This document shows, one piece after another, positions 44,395 to 55,842 of a stretch of 64,000 bases of DNA (position 1 is its first letter; every line of letters starts with the position of its first letter). The stretch is from Ischnura elegans (Eukaryota; Arthropoda; Insecta; Odonata; Coenagrionidae). The translations under genes and the position numbers were made by a program. The stretch is from positions 92,617,449 to 92,681,448 of the forward strand of contig NC_060257.1 of assembly GCF_921293095.1 (NCBI RefSeq). Reading direction: 5' to 3'. The notes under the pieces are model-generated. The model was not told the origin of the DNA. It ran no database searches and saw only the letters and a program-made list of their open reading frames with translations.

Positions 44395-44439
44395 ACCCTT
44401 GGTGGTCGTGGGCAAAAATTAGTTCTCGACTTAATTACC

Positions 44440-45260
44440 TCTGAAATAGTTTTAAAGACTGAAGAAGAATTCCCGCAAGGAAGCGTAATCGGCCCCCTTT
44501 TGTTCACTTCATTGATGGCTTGTGTTTCCGAAATAGCAGTAAAATATGATAAAAATAATTTGATGACGACGCTGACATGTATCGCGAAATTAGTGAGCAT
44601 TGAATACTCTCATCGGACCTAATCAACGTGAATGGAGAGAGGGGAGTCTGAGAAAGTTGACGGCGAAGTGGCATTTCTTGCGAACTATCCCCATGCACAT
44701 GAGTTTAACATGTGAGATCCTGATGAAGTGACATATCTTGTAGGTACCAACGATAATTTCAAACCTAAGGAGAGGAGCACATGTAAATAACAAAATAGGT
44801 ATTTTTGGCAGATCCCTGAAGGTATCAGGCTTCGTCAAGCGTGGATTGAGAAGATTTTCGAATGAAAATGTGAGAAAAAGGTAATGCTGCTAATTCGCTC
44901 TCGTCTGGTCTCACTTTGAATACTCAGCGAGTGCATGGGCATCGGCGCACAAAGACGTAATCCGTAAACTTAAAAAATAACAAAGGAAAGTTGCACGATT
45001 CGTGAAAATCTTCTAACAAACTTCTACAAGCAAGCAAATACTGTTACATAGCTTTTACATGTATAATGCAGGGAACTGCTGGAGACATGGAGGATACGAG
45101 GTGGGATTGTTTGCTTGAGGCAATAGATATTTTCAAAGCGACTCGTGGAACATCGTATTAGAACCACAGAGTGTTTCCTCGACCGACAGAAGCGAAATAG
45201 TCAGATATATTGCTGAACGGATTGTTATAGGCATTCGATTCCCCTACGAACAGTAAAGCA
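44440..45260 (+). pseudogene. Heavily decayed LINE family B copy (gcm intron 4)
   Basis: FPQGSVIGPLLF near 44468 and a broken FADD-like region (GACGACGCTGACATGTATCG) match the copy at 26010. Later pieces (CTCGTCTGGTCTCACTTTGAATACTC; ACCGACAGAAGCG) match its downstream order. There are many stops, and the 5' part is missing. Confidence 0.65.
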
Positions 45261-45532
45261 CGTTTATTACTTCTAGACGTGGTACTCCAACGTGTGCTCC
45301 AAGGCCCTCATTTTTTGAAAGTGGCGAACAAAAGAATTAATGTATAAGCTTGAAAAAATTAACAATAAAACTGTGAAATGGAACTATTCAATTGTAAAAA
45401 AATTGTCATTAAAATAAGCAAGGGTCAAAATATCAATGCATGAAAACATATTTACAACATAGCGAAATTAGGAGAAGTTTACGGGAAGAAGCTACACACG
45501 GTCAGAGGACCATTACAGGGCACATGTTACAT
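45261..45532. other. Intron sequence, nothing recognised
   Basis: AT-rich stretch between the decayed LINE and the 3' tail of the next one. Confidence 0.4.
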
Positions 45533-47425
45533 CTACATCATACCCTGCGAGCCACCTCTAGAGTGTTTGGCAGGGGGTGATCAATCACCAGCATGCAGCA
45601 TGAAATTGGACTCCCACATGCACACGACACGGTCCAAAAAACGTCACGTATACTAACAAATTATACTACCATATGTTGTTAGAAATAATAATAAAATTAA
45701 GAAACATGCATTAAGTTTTACATAGGTTAGTTGGCTACACCACAAGTCATGCAATCTCTTTATGAGTTCTATCGCTGCCGTTATAATCTCTTATTGATCG
45801 TGGAAAAAATGACATTCGGAATCTGTCTGTTCTACAATCTATCTCTCTTATTTTATTTATATGATCTGATCTTCCGTAGTATGTTGGCGTCCGTAAGATA
45901 TGGTTAACTTCGTTTGAAAAGACACTGCTCTTGAATTTATCTAAAAGGTTTAGTCTATTTTTCAATCTACGCTCAGACAGATATTCCCATTCGAGTTTAT
46001 CTAGGAGATCAGTTACAGTAACAAGACTATCGTAACGACCCTTCACCTACCTACCAGGTCTTCTTAGCACGCGTTCTAACTCTGTAATTAGGCCTTTTTC
46101 ATGAGGGTCCCAAACACTGGCAGTGTATTCTAAATGGGGTCTAACGAGGGAAAACTAGCTAATTTCTCTCACTTTGTCGTCGCACTTTCCTAATATTCTT
46201 TTAACAAAACCCATTTTACGATTAGCTTGACCGGTTATTTCACGTGTATGTTTATTCCACGATAGATCATTATTGAGTCTAACTCCTAGATATTTCACGG
46301 ATTCAACAGTCGCTAATTGGATACTCCGAATTATATAGCTACGTTGTAGGGAGTTATTCTTCCTCCAGAAATTCATTACGACGCATTTAAAAATTTTTTA
46401 TTCTGACTGGCAAGCATCGCACCACGATTGGATAGCAGCAAGGTCATTCGTTAGTTCATCTATATCTCTGCTGGAACGGATTTCTCTGTACACTACAGCG
46501 TCGTCTGCAAATAATCGTAACTAACTGTGTACTACTTCGCCAATGTCGTTTATGAAAAGAAGGAATAGATGTGGACCAATGACACTACCCTGAGGGACGC
46601 CAGAAGTGACTCTAACCTCATTGGAGACTGCACCGTCTAATACTACTGTTTGGACGCGGTCGCTCAAAAGTTCTCTTATCCAGGAAATGACATATTCATC
46701 TATACCATAAGATTTCAGTTTTATTATTAGCTCTCCGTGTGGTACTTTAGCAAATGCTTTTTGAAATCAAGAAAATCTACTGGAATGTTGTCTTCTCCGG
46801 TGACTAAAATATCGTGGGCGAAAAGCGCTAACTGGGTTTCGCACGATCTGCTTTTCCTGAATCCATGTTGAGTTCTCATTAATAAGTTTTGAGCGTCTAG
46901 GTGTTTCATTACCGAGCTGACTACGATGTGTTCAAGGACTTTTCATGAGATGGACGTTAAAGATATCGGCCTGTAATTAGATGGCCCTTCCTTGTCTCCA
47001 CTTTTGAATATTGGCGTTAGATTACCGATTTTCCAGGCATTAGGTACTTCGTGTTGCTTGATGGATTTACTGAATATTAACTGCAAGTAGGGGGCAATTT
47101 CTGAGGCTAGTTCTTTATATACGCGAGAAGGGATTTCGTCTGGACCAGGTGATTTATTTGGACTGAGCGATTTCAATATATTTTCTATTCTGTGCGTACT
47201 AATGTCAATATGCAGCATCTTTCGTATGCAGAGATTGTCAGCGGTCTCGGGTGAGTTCTCGGAAGGCTCGGTGAACACGCTCTTGAAGTAGGAATTTAAT
47301 AAATTGGCTTTATCACAACTGTTTGTCAACACATCTCCATTGTCGCTTCTCAGCGAACATACGGTAGATCGTTCACCTTGAACTTCCCTAACATATGACC
47401 AAAATGCTTTTGGGTTATCCCGTAA

Positions 47426-49725
47426 TTTTTCCTGGTGGGAGGGATAAAGTGATCTGCGAGGCTTTATTACACACCTTCACATCTAATTCATTGTTTCAAA
47501 TAGCATCCGCACCGAACAGAGGAGAAAATATTCTTGATTTATTAGCGACAAATATACCACATCAGGTAATAAACGTTGGCACTGTCGAAGGAATAAGTGA
47601 CCATAGGGTAGTAACTGCAAAGTTTTCTCTAAATACCGCTGTAAACTTTAAAAAAGAGCGTAAAGTTTTCATTTTTAAAAGAGCTAATTTTGATGGGTTT
47701 AAGAGTCATATGAAAAATGCTTTCCCCGAGTTTCAAGAATCAGTATTAAAGTTAAATGTAGTGAATACTTGGAAAGCTTTTCTTTCGCTCGTAACTTCGG
47801 GAATAAATAGCTACATCCCCAGTAAAATAGTAAAAGAAGGCAGCGAACCGAGATGGTACGACGCGGAAGTGAGAAAATCATTGAGGCGACAGAGAGCGTG
47901 TCATGCTAAAATGAAAAAAGTCAGCACGGATTTATCCGCTAATGAACGCGAGCTAATAATTAAAAAATATAGGATGACTAAAGCCGCCACGAAGGAAGCG
48001 TTCAGGAATGCGTTCACGAATTTTAAAAGAAAAACACTAGTAGAGCAGTTACAGGATAACCCAAAAGCATTTTGGTCATATGTTAGGGAAGTTCAAGGTA
48101 AACGATCTACCGTATGTTCGCTGAGAAACGACAATGGAGATGTGTTGACAAGAAGTTACGATAAAGCCAATTTATTAAATTCCTACTTTAAGAGCGTGTT
48201 CACGGAGCCTTCCGAAAACTCACCCGGGACCGATGACAATCCCTGTATTCATAAGATGCCAGCTATTGACATTAGTACGCTCGGAATAGAAAATATATTG
48301 AAATCGCTTAGTCCAAATAAATCACCTGGTCCAGACGAAATCCCTTCTCGCGTATATAAAGAACTAGCCTCAGAACTTGCCCCCTACTTGCAGTTAATAT
48401 TCAGTAAATCCATCAAGCAACACGAAGTACCTAATGACTGGAAAATCGCTAATGTAACGCCTATATTTAAAAGTGGAGACAAGGAACAGCCATCTAATTA
48501 CAGGCCGATATCTTTAACGTCCATCTCTTGCAAAGTCCTTGAACACATCGTAGTCAGCTCGGTAATGAAACACCTAGACGCGCAAAACTTATTAATGGGA
48601 AATCAACATGGATTCAGGAAAAGCAGATCGTGCGAAACTCAGTTAGCGCTTTTCGCCCACGATATTTTAGTCTCCGGGGAAGACAACATTCCAGTAGACG
48701 CGATTTTTCTTGATTTCAAAAAGGCATTTGATAAAGTACCCCACGGAAAGTTAATAATAAAACTGAAATCTTATGGTCTAGACGAAGATGTCATTTCCTG
48801 GATTAGAGAATTTTTGAGCGACCGCGTCCAAAGAGTAGTATTAGACGGTGCAGTCTCCAATGAGGTTAGAGTCACTTCTGGCGTTCCTCAGGGTAGTGTC
48901 ATTGGCCCACTCCTATTCCTTCTTTATATAAACGACATTGGCGAAGTAGTGCAGAGTAAGTTACGATTATTTGCAGACGACGCTGTAGTTTACAGAGAAA
49001 TTCGTTCCAGCAAAGATATAGATGAACTAACGAATGACCTTGCTGCTATCCAAGCTTGGTGCGATGCTTGGCAGTTAGAATTAAATTTGGAAAAATGCGT
49101 CGTAATGAATTTCTGGAAGAAGAATAACTCCCTACAGCGTAACTATGTCATTCGGGGCGCGCAGTTAAAGGCAGTTGAATCTGTGAAATATCTAGGGGTT
49201 AGACTCAATAATGATCTATCGTGGAATAAACATATTCGAGAAATAACCGGTCAAGCTAATCGTAAAATGGGTTTTGTCAAAAGAATATTAGGAAAGTGCG
49301 ACGACAAAGTGAGAGAAATTAGCTACTTTTCCCTCGTTAGACCACATTTGGAATACGCTGCCAGTGTTTGGGACCCTCATGAAAAAGGCTTAATAACAGA
49401 GTTAGAACGCGTGCAAAGAAGAGCTGCCAGGTATGTGAAAGGTCGTTACGATAGTCTTGTTAGTGTAACTGACCTCTTACATAAACTCGGATGGGAATCT
49501 CTGTCGGACCGTAGATTGAAAAATAGACTAAACCTTTTGGATAAATTCAAGAGCAGTGTCTTTTCTGACGAAGTTAACCATATCTTGCGGACGCCAACGT
49601 ACTACGGAAGATCAGATCATATAAATAAAATAAGAGAGATAGATTGCAGAACAGACAGATTCCGAATGTCATTTTTTCCACGATCAATAAGAGATTATAA
49701 CGGCAGCAATAGAACGCGTAAATAG
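47426..49725 (+). CDS. LINE endonuclease C-terminus plus complete reverse transcriptase, open frame
   Basis: Uninterrupted for about 765 codons. The open frame technically begins at 47395 in antisense host LINE sequence, so its first ten or so codons are not element-derived. The endonuclease end shows NILDLLATNIP and GISDHRVVT (SDH motif, residue about 68). A Lys/Arg-rich linker follows, with RWYDAEVRKSLRRQR. The RT domain then shows SPNKSPGPDEIPSRVY near 306, SNYRPISLTS near 367, HGFRKSRSCETQL near 405, FLDFKKAFDKVPH near 438, GVPQGSVIGPLLF near 496 and the catalytic FADD at 526-529. The C-terminal CRTDRFRMSFFPRSI resembles family B. It lacks a full endonuclease and its own promoter, so autonomous movement is unlikely. 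Confidence 0.85.
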
Positions 49726-49963
49726 ATTGCATGACTTGTAGTGTAGCCTACTAACCTATGTAAAACTTACTGCATGTTTCTGAATTTCTATTCTATATTC
49801 TATTTCTAACAGCATATAGTAGTATAGTTTGTTATTATACGGGACGTTTCTTGGACGGTGTGGTGTGCATGTGGGAGTCCAAATGCATGCTGCATGCTGG
49901 TGATTGATCACCCCCTGCCAAACACCCTTGAGGTGGCTCGCAGGGTAATTTGTAGATGTAGAT
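47426..49963 (+). mobile_element. Jockey/CR1-type LINE (family A), plus strand, inserted in the minus-strand copy
   Basis: 5'-truncated insertion flanked by GTAA (47422-47425 and 49964-49967). Removing it with one GTAA gives CAGTTACGGGATAACCC on the minus strand, one base different from the intact copy's CAGTTACAGGATAACCC. The 3' end is GTAGATGTAGAT. It lost the first part of the endonuclease and starts at (F/I)PGGRD. Confidence 0.9.
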
Positions 49964-51120
49964 GTAACTGCTCTACTAGTGTTTTTCTTTTAAAATTCGT
50001 GAATGCATTCCTGAACGCTTCCTTCGTGGCGGCTTTAGCCATCCTATATTTTTTAATTATTATCTCGCGTTCATTAGCGGATACATCCGTGCTGACATTT
50101 TTCATTTTAGCATGACACGCTCTCTGTCGCCTCAATGATTTTCTCACTTCCGCGTCGTTCCATCTAGGTTCGCTGCCTTCTTTTACTATTTTACTAGGGA
50201 TGTAGCTATTTATTCCCGAAGTTACGATCGAAAGAAAAGCTTTCCAAATGCCCTCTACATTTCACTTTAATATTCATTCTTGAAACGCGGAGAAAGCATT
50301 TTTCGGATGACTCTTAAGCCCATCAAAATCAGCTCTTTTACATATGAAAACTCTACGCTCTTTTTTTAAGTTTACAGCGGTATTTCGAGAAAACTTTGCA
50401 GTTACTACCCTATGGTCACTTATTCCTTCGACAGTGCCAACGTTTTTTACCTAAACACGTCACTCAAAGGGTTACTTGCAAATTGATCTGTTTAGTGCGG
50501 ATGGTATTTGAAACAATGAGTTAGATGTAAAAGTGTGTAATAAAGCCTCGCAAATCACTTTATCCCTCCCACCAGGAATGAACCTATAAGTCTCCCAATC
50601 AATAGAAGTTACGTTGAAATCTCCACCTACAATCAAGTTTCTTTCAGGATACTTGGATGCTACGCTGTTTATTTGAGTTTGAAAATCCAACATTGGCGTT
50701 ATATCTGAGTTAGGTGGTCTTTAATACGAACATAATAAAATAGTTTTGAATTTGGACATTTAATTATACACCACACAAAATCAACGCTGGTCTCAGTTAC
50801 GGTTATCGTTTGGCTTACGAGTGAATTCTTTACAGCTATAAAAACTCCGCCCCCCACTCGATTAATTCTATCTTTCCGATGAACAGTGAACGATTTTGGG
50901 AAGATCTCATTGTCTGAATCATCATCTGTTAACCAACTTTCTGTTCCAAAAATAACGTAATGAGAATGTAAAATTGAATAAATACGTAAATATGAAAAAG
51001 CTTGCAGGCAGGAGAGCGGAATTAAGAGCCGCGTCCAACCAATCCTGGGATTGTTGACTTAGGTTGATGATTTTAGCCACAGTTATCAACACATCAAGAG
51101 GGATTTTGGGAAACATACGA

Positions 51121-51465
51121 CATTGTCACAATCTAACGGGGCTGAGCTTCCGCCGACGATAGTTCCAACTCTTGGTGACGATGCACCGTATGTGCCAGTT
51201 GCATTTCACCTTAATAAATATAAAGTGGTTTAAACTGTTCATAAGGATCATTAGTAGAGAAGGGAACAGCTCTCACGTGAAGCGACCAGTTTTAATTGGC
51301 AGTGAGTCATCCGCAAGTTAGACAGGGAAGGGGTCGCAAAGTGCTCTGCGGTTATCTGCCGGCGATGGGTGGCGACAACATGGAGGGGACGCGGAACCAA
51401 TTGGCACGTGACTAACGGCCGTGCTGCATTGTGGGAAGGGATGATGACGTAGCAGAAGTGCTCAC
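51121..51465. other. gcm intron 4, 5' portion
   Basis: Between the LINE and the splice donor at 51465. No motif was recognised beyond the donor GTGAGC. Confidence 0.5.
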
Positions 51466-51730
51466 CTTTGCGTGATAGTGTTTCCAGATCCGAGGTCCAG
51501 GAGGAGTGGGGGTGAGGTGTCCCGGATGACTCCAGGGCCTGGAGGGAGTTGATGGTGGTGGAAGGGCCTTAATGGAGCGTCCAACTGGAATATCTCCTCT
51601 GGCTGGAAGGGCTGCTGGTCCAGGGACGACGCGTACGAGGGATGCTCCAGCGATCTCAAAGGATTCTGCTCATCTCCCAGTTTCATCTGATCCAGCATCA
51701 TGTGCTGCCCTCCCCCCTGCTCTTCCAAAC
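51466..51730 (-). CDS. gcm: Glial cells missing transcription factor, internal exon 4 (numbering within window)
   Basis: 265 bp. Acceptor TTTTGAAG at 51731-51738; donor CAAAG|GTGAGC at 51466/51465. Entry in phase 1 gives ...RIT-G-LEEQGGGQHMM; exit is in phase 2. It encodes about 88 residues, rich in Leu, Pro, His and Asp, including FQPEEIFQLDAPLRPF and PPLLLDLGSGNT. There is no known domain; like the C-terminal halves of other GCM proteins it is probably disordered and regulatory. It is GC-rich compared with the AT-rich introns. Confidence 0.85.
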
Positions 51731-53212
51731 CTTCAAAAACAAAAGCGAACCATAAACATCGCATGATAATTGTGTTCAGTACTCTTCAGCATCCATTTTA
51801 CTCGCTCCTGTCTCAAGGTTTGAGGAATTCAGTCGAGGTTTGGTGCGTTGAATGTGCATCTTTTATCTGTATGATTCGCAGGTAGGAGAGAGTACAAACA
51901 ATCGATACGTTCTCCACATATATCGACTGTGAATTCACATGTATATCTTATGGGGTTACGTTTAAACGCGTCTTTCGATGAATTGCAAACGTCGCACCAC
52001 AAAATCCTCTACACGCGAAAGACTCGATTTTTTGTCACATTTTCTGGTCTTCTCTGAATGTCTACACGATGAATCCGGGGTTGAATGTTTCAGAGTAGGT
52101 ATGATGCTGTTTGGTAGAGCAACTTATGTCGCACTGGGCAATTTACTTGGTCGACTGTTGTGGGAGAAAATGGATTCCATTATCTTATGGACTTATTATT
52201 ATCAAATAACTATTTATTTAATGGAGACTGGAAGTAACCTCGGAGATCAATATTAGTGTAGATGTCCAATAATGAAAGTTAAAATAAGCGAACCATCAAT
52301 CAGTTCATCCTTATTGAGTAATGTATAATGCATTATTTACGGCTGCGAATGCAAAGTTTACACCATGTGTAGGCAGATCAATGCGGAATATGGAGCTTAA
52401 ACTCATATTATGATATTGATGTACTTTCAATGAATATCGATTTTAAAGGATTTCGATAGGATCATATTGCTCAAATAGATACTAATTATGCCATTCGATT
52501 GGAAATCCCTCTGTGGGAGGATCACTGAACTCGGACTATTGAATGCTCAAAATCGGGAGTGGTTCACGCAGGCAGGCCTGAAACCATTCCACGCACCCAA
52601 ACCGCTCCCATCCCAGCATTCGAGATTAAACTCCGCATTTTGATTATCATCTGTTTGAAATTAGCACGCCTGTTTTTTGTATTTAGTAATGGTGATACTA
52701 TGAAAATTTTCTTGCTGAATTGTATTTGGGTTGTTAATATTTGGTTAGTACTTTTATTTTTACATAATAATTAATATAAAAATCTATGAATCGCTACTGA
52801 TGGCTCATGAATCATTTTATACTATTTTATGCAAAACATTAGCTTTTCGTTCAAAGAAATATATAGTTCGGAATATTTTACCAATTTCCGCAACGATGGA
52901 CTGATCACGTGCCTGAAATCTAATCTAGGCCTATCTCTAACGCAATGACGTTTGAGACGAAAGAAAAGTGTACATTACACATAAGCGTTTATGTTTCTCG
53001 TACTGTGCCTTTTGAATGATACAGGGAGAGACTAGACTTTTTTATTTTATTTTTTGCAAACAATTGCGTCATATTTCGTCTTTCTTTACATTAATGCTCT
53101 TCCCAGAGGACACATTTTTAAATTGAATTGAATTGCTTATAAAATGAGACGTGCGACAATGAATTAAATTTAAACTTTATTGAACTCTGTCATGAAAATA
53201 TAAATTGGAGTA
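51731..53212. other. gcm intron 3 sequence, nothing recognised
   Basis: Intronic AT-rich sequence with fortuitous short frames. No repeat border was seen before the MITE at 53221. Confidence 0.5.
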
Positions 53213-53220
53213 ATCGTAAG

Positions 53221-53689
53221 TAGGGATGGTCGGATCGGATCCAAATATCCGCGGATATTGCCCTTCATCGGATCCTAAATCGCGGAAGACGTCGGATCTG
53301 GATCCGAAATTTTAAATATTAGCTTCAGTGAATGCAACGGGTGGAAATAGGAAATAGGGTGCAACGGGTGGAATAAGGGTGGAAAGCGTTCCGATTCTCT
53401 CTTCGAATGCGCTGTCGCATGCGATTCTTGTCCTACTCATGAACCGTTTTGTTTGAAAGCTCTCGCGGAGGTTGCGTAGGAGAATTGCAGCCGTGGAAAA
53501 TAAAAAAGGCAAAATGCGACTGGCACATAGTGTGACTCTTCCCAAGAGATTGAACAATCATCGGGGGAATCTCAGCGTCAGGAATTTGAAAATGCATTTG
53601 GATCCGAAAATATCTGATCCGAAAGATCCGGCTCCGAAAATCAAGGATCCGATCCGGATCCGGAAAAATCCTGGATGCGTCCATCCCTA
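53221..53689. mobile_element. hAT MITE rich in GGATCC motifs (gcm intron 3)
   Basis: 469 bp, from TAGGGATGG to CCATCCCTA, with a perfect 8-bp duplication ATCGTAAG at 53213-53220 and 53690-53697. Both halves are dense in GGATCC/GGATCCGATCCGG-type motifs (for example 53234-53310 and 53598-53665). Non-coding. Confidence 0.9.
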
Positions 53690-53867
53690 ATCGTAAGTAT
53701 TTGTCCGCGCTTCGCGTAGTCCGGCCGTAGTCTAAATTGGAGAGTGGGAGGTGGTGATGTCTGTTGCCTGTGTATTATGCATTTCGCCTGAGGGTTCGTG
53801 TGTTATGTTAATCCCCGTATTGAGACAGGATCAGAGCGACGCAATGTGACTCCGCGCGAGAGCTCAC

Positions 53868-54206
53868 CTGTTATCCTTGGGTAGAGTGGCTCCTGGGTCT
53901 TCGTCTCCATTTCGTGAGGTTCGAGGTACTTGAGTTCGGTGGCGTGGTGGTGCCAGGGGGGGCCGTGGTGATGAGGGGCTTGGATCCACTCGTGCTGCTG
54001 AGGCAGCGTGCTGGGCCGTGTCAGGTGGTGTTGCGGGGGGGCGTACAGGTCGCCGTAGGCAGCGGGGGCGGGAGGCGGGGGCTGCAGGAGGGGCGGCGGC
54101 GGCCCCACGTGGTAGCACAGGCACTCGAACGGAGGACACGAGCACGCCTGCTGCTCAACGTGAGCGTGCTGATGCTGCACGTGGTGGTGATGCTGATGCA
54201 TGAGCC
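53868..54206 (-). CDS. gcm: Glial cells missing transcription factor, internal exon 3 (His/Pro-rich)
   Basis: 339 bp. Acceptor GTCCACAG at 54207-54214; donor ATAACAG|GTGAGC at 53868/53867. Entry in phase 1 (N-T-G-LMHQHHHH) and exit in phase 1. The 113 residues start with a His-rich repeat (MHQHHHHVQHQHAH), then a Cys cluster ACSCPPFECLCYHVG that might bind metal, a poly-Pro stretch, and a second His/Gln/Pro segment (PQHHLTRPSTLPQQHEW; APHHHGPPWHHHATEL) ending YLEPHEMETKTQEPLYPRIT. His-Pro-rich regions are frequent in insect developmental regulators. No catalytic role is implied. Confidence 0.85.
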
Positions 54207-54404
54207 CTGTGGACGAAGAGAGTTCCTTGATCACACTCTTCCCGGCCATACCTCCAATTCCCGCTTCACCTCATCATTTTCCCCTACGGTTCGATTCCAT
54301 CCCTCGACATGCCCCTTTCTCCATTGCTAATCACCATCGCTGGCGCTGTCTTTCCGCCAATCAGAACGTAATAATAATAATTTCGTCTTCATTATTCAAG
54401 CGAA

Positions 54405-54560
54405 CTGAGGACAGCATTGTCCTCTCTTACAATTGACTCGATTGACAATCACAAACATCCATGCCCTGGATGGTGATCAATCTGCCCAGGCGGGATTCCA
54501 ACCCGCGACCTCTGGGTTAGCAGTCGGGGACTTGACCCCGGCGCCACCGAGGCCGGCAAA
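54405..54560 (-). mobile_element. tRNA-derived SINE, copy 2
   Basis: The minus strand starts GCCTCGGTGGCGCCGGGGTC (box-A-like), continues CAAGTCCCCGACTGCTAACC and has box B GGTTGGAATCCC, then CGCCTGGGCA and a body (CATGGATGTTTGTGATTGT) like the copy at 17690 (CATAAGTGTTTATGAGTGT). It lies in gcm intron 2, in the gene's orientation. Confidence 0.7.
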
Positions 54561-54717
54561 AAAAAACGAAGTTCATAAAAATATGGAGAACGTACGGCCG
54601 CTAACAGCGATTGTTTGGCTCTTGATGGAGCTGTACTTATTGAGCTGTAAATATGGAGAGCGAAGGAATGGAGAGAGGGGAGACCGTGCGATGCAGAGGA
54701 AAATGATGTGTGGAGCC

Positions 54718-55145
54718 AAGGACGTAGCCAGGATCGAAAGTAGGCGCTGGGGGGGCAAGCCATGGCGGTTCAAGTTTCAGCATGGAAATGGCGAATGAAA
54801 GCAACATTTTAAGGAAATTGTAACAGCGCTTAATTATGAAAGTATACCGGGACTAGCCACGGTGATAACTTTTTACGGAGTCACCCGCAATGCACAAATA
54901 GTGCGAAAAATCCACAGAGGAAAAATCATTCGCCTTGACCGGGATTCGAACCCGGATCCCCGGAGCGCTTAATTAGTTTTAAAATTATTTGCTTCACAAA
55001 AAATTATTTTAGTTACACGTCTTATACGAATATCATTTTTCGTATTTAAAGAAAATGTGTGGTAAACTTTCGTTTCAATCCATTTCTGAATTTCCTTTGT
55101 GATTTTTTGGTTGTAGGGGGGGGGGGGAGTCTACGCCATGACTGG
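54718..55145. mobile_element. Degraded MITE-like remnant with G tract
   Basis: AAGGACGTAGCCAGGAT at the left and a long G tract followed by AGTCTACGCCATGACTGG at the right resemble a decayed inverted-repeat element of the GGCGTAGCCAGGA type. No target duplication could be confirmed. It encloses another SINE head. Confidence 0.4.
54830..54975 (-). mobile_element. tRNA-derived SINE of a second type
   Basis: The minus strand reads GGATCCGGGTTCGAATCCC, a perfect box B inside a T-arm-like hairpin, followed by GGTCAAGGCGAATG and a non-tRNA body. The box-A half is not clear, so it is a partial SINE or tRNA pseudogene. Confidence 0.5.
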
Positions 55146-55234
55146 TGCGATCACTTTTCCAATCCCCGCAAAAACTATCGCTGGGGCTATCACGCAATAG
55201 GTACGGAAAAATATTAAGCGATTCAGGACTTTAA

Positions 55235-55530
55235 ACTAACATACTACTCTGCAAGTCACCTCAATGGTGTGTGGCGGGGGGTGTTATCAAATATAAAGGA
55301 AATACTAATTTCTTGTTTTATTGGGGAGAGCAAATTCCTGTGCATGTGTTTTAGAGAAAAATATCTCTCTTAATTTGTCGTGTCTATTACACCTGGAAAT
55401 GTGTTGGGGTTCTAAATATGGTATTCCGTGACGCTCTGAAATATGTCTAATCTTAATTGCTCAAGTGATCTATTAGCGTGCTGTCCCTCTGGCGGCTCCC
55501 ATCCCAATTCGTCTGACGCATCTACAGAAC
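55235..55530 (-). pseudogene. Jockey/CR1-type LINE 3' end fragment (gcm intron 2)
   Basis: The minus strand gives LGWEPPEGQ, then LEPQHISRCNRHDKLREIFF and EFALP, the counterpart of the C-terminal segment in families A and B. A 3' UTR with CACCCCCCGCCACACACCATT and ACTTGCAGAGTAGTATGTT follows. It is 5'-truncated and broken. Confidence 0.65.
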
Positions 55531-55689
55531 GCACTCTCTACCTACTCCCTCTGCAGCTGTTTTCGACAATCGCCTTGGTTACTACCGTTAGAGCGCACAC
55601 AGAAGAGTTGGGAAAGTGATAACAGTGGAATATTTGTTGACGAACTCTCAAAATATATAAGAAATATAATCGTTATCAATTGAAATACT

Positions 55690-55842
55690 TGCATTCTTTC
55701 ATCTGCACAATATGAATGGATATTCAGCGCGGCGGAAATTCTTTCTACGGACAGGAGAGGGCGAATTTCTGATGCCTTTTTTAAAATTAGAATGTTATTT
55801 GCGTTGTGTGTCCATTTAAATTATAATTATAACTCATTATAG
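55690..55842 (+). pseudogene. hAT transposase C-terminal dimerisation-domain remnant
   Basis: The frame CILSSAQYEWIFSAAEILST then RRGRISDAFFKIRMLFALCV ends at a stop at 55840-55842. The E-x-FS-AAEIL...R-RIS pattern matches the conserved hAT C-terminal region (S-ERVFS-AG-I---RR-RLS). The catalytic part is absent. A closely similar flank (55623-55696) occurs inverted at 59015-59104. Confidence 0.6.

Larger units (their letters stand above)
45533..51120 (-). mobile_element. Jockey/CR1-type LINE (family A), minus strand, split by a plus-strand copy of itself
   Basis: Reading the minus strand, the endonuclease part runs 51120 to 49968: ESWLTDDDSDNEI, RINRVGGGVFIAV, LIVGGDFNVTSIDW, FIPGGRDKVICEALL, then ...KRKTLVEQL. 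The RT part continues at 47421 with DNPKAFWSYVREVQG and runs to the 3' tail TACATCTACATC at 45533. The break falls exactly between VEQL and QDNPKAFW of the intact copy. Pieces of both halves carry stops (for example after 46150 and 46920), so this host element is dead. The 3' UTR contains CACCCCCTGCCAAACAC. Confidence 0.85.

Noticed and set aside
47395..47425. Apparent start codon of the 776-codon LINE ORF
   Set aside because: The first codons lie in the antisense host LINE, upstream of the GTAA duplication; the inserted element begins at 47426 and has no true start.
47426..51120. Twin-priming (5' inversion) of one LINE
   Set aside because: Both orientations carry their own 3' tail and the excision test rebuilds the older copy, so two separate insertions explain it better.
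54936..54975. A functional tRNA gene
   Set aside because: Only the T-arm/box-B half is tRNA-like; acceptor and D arms do not pair, as expected for a SINE.
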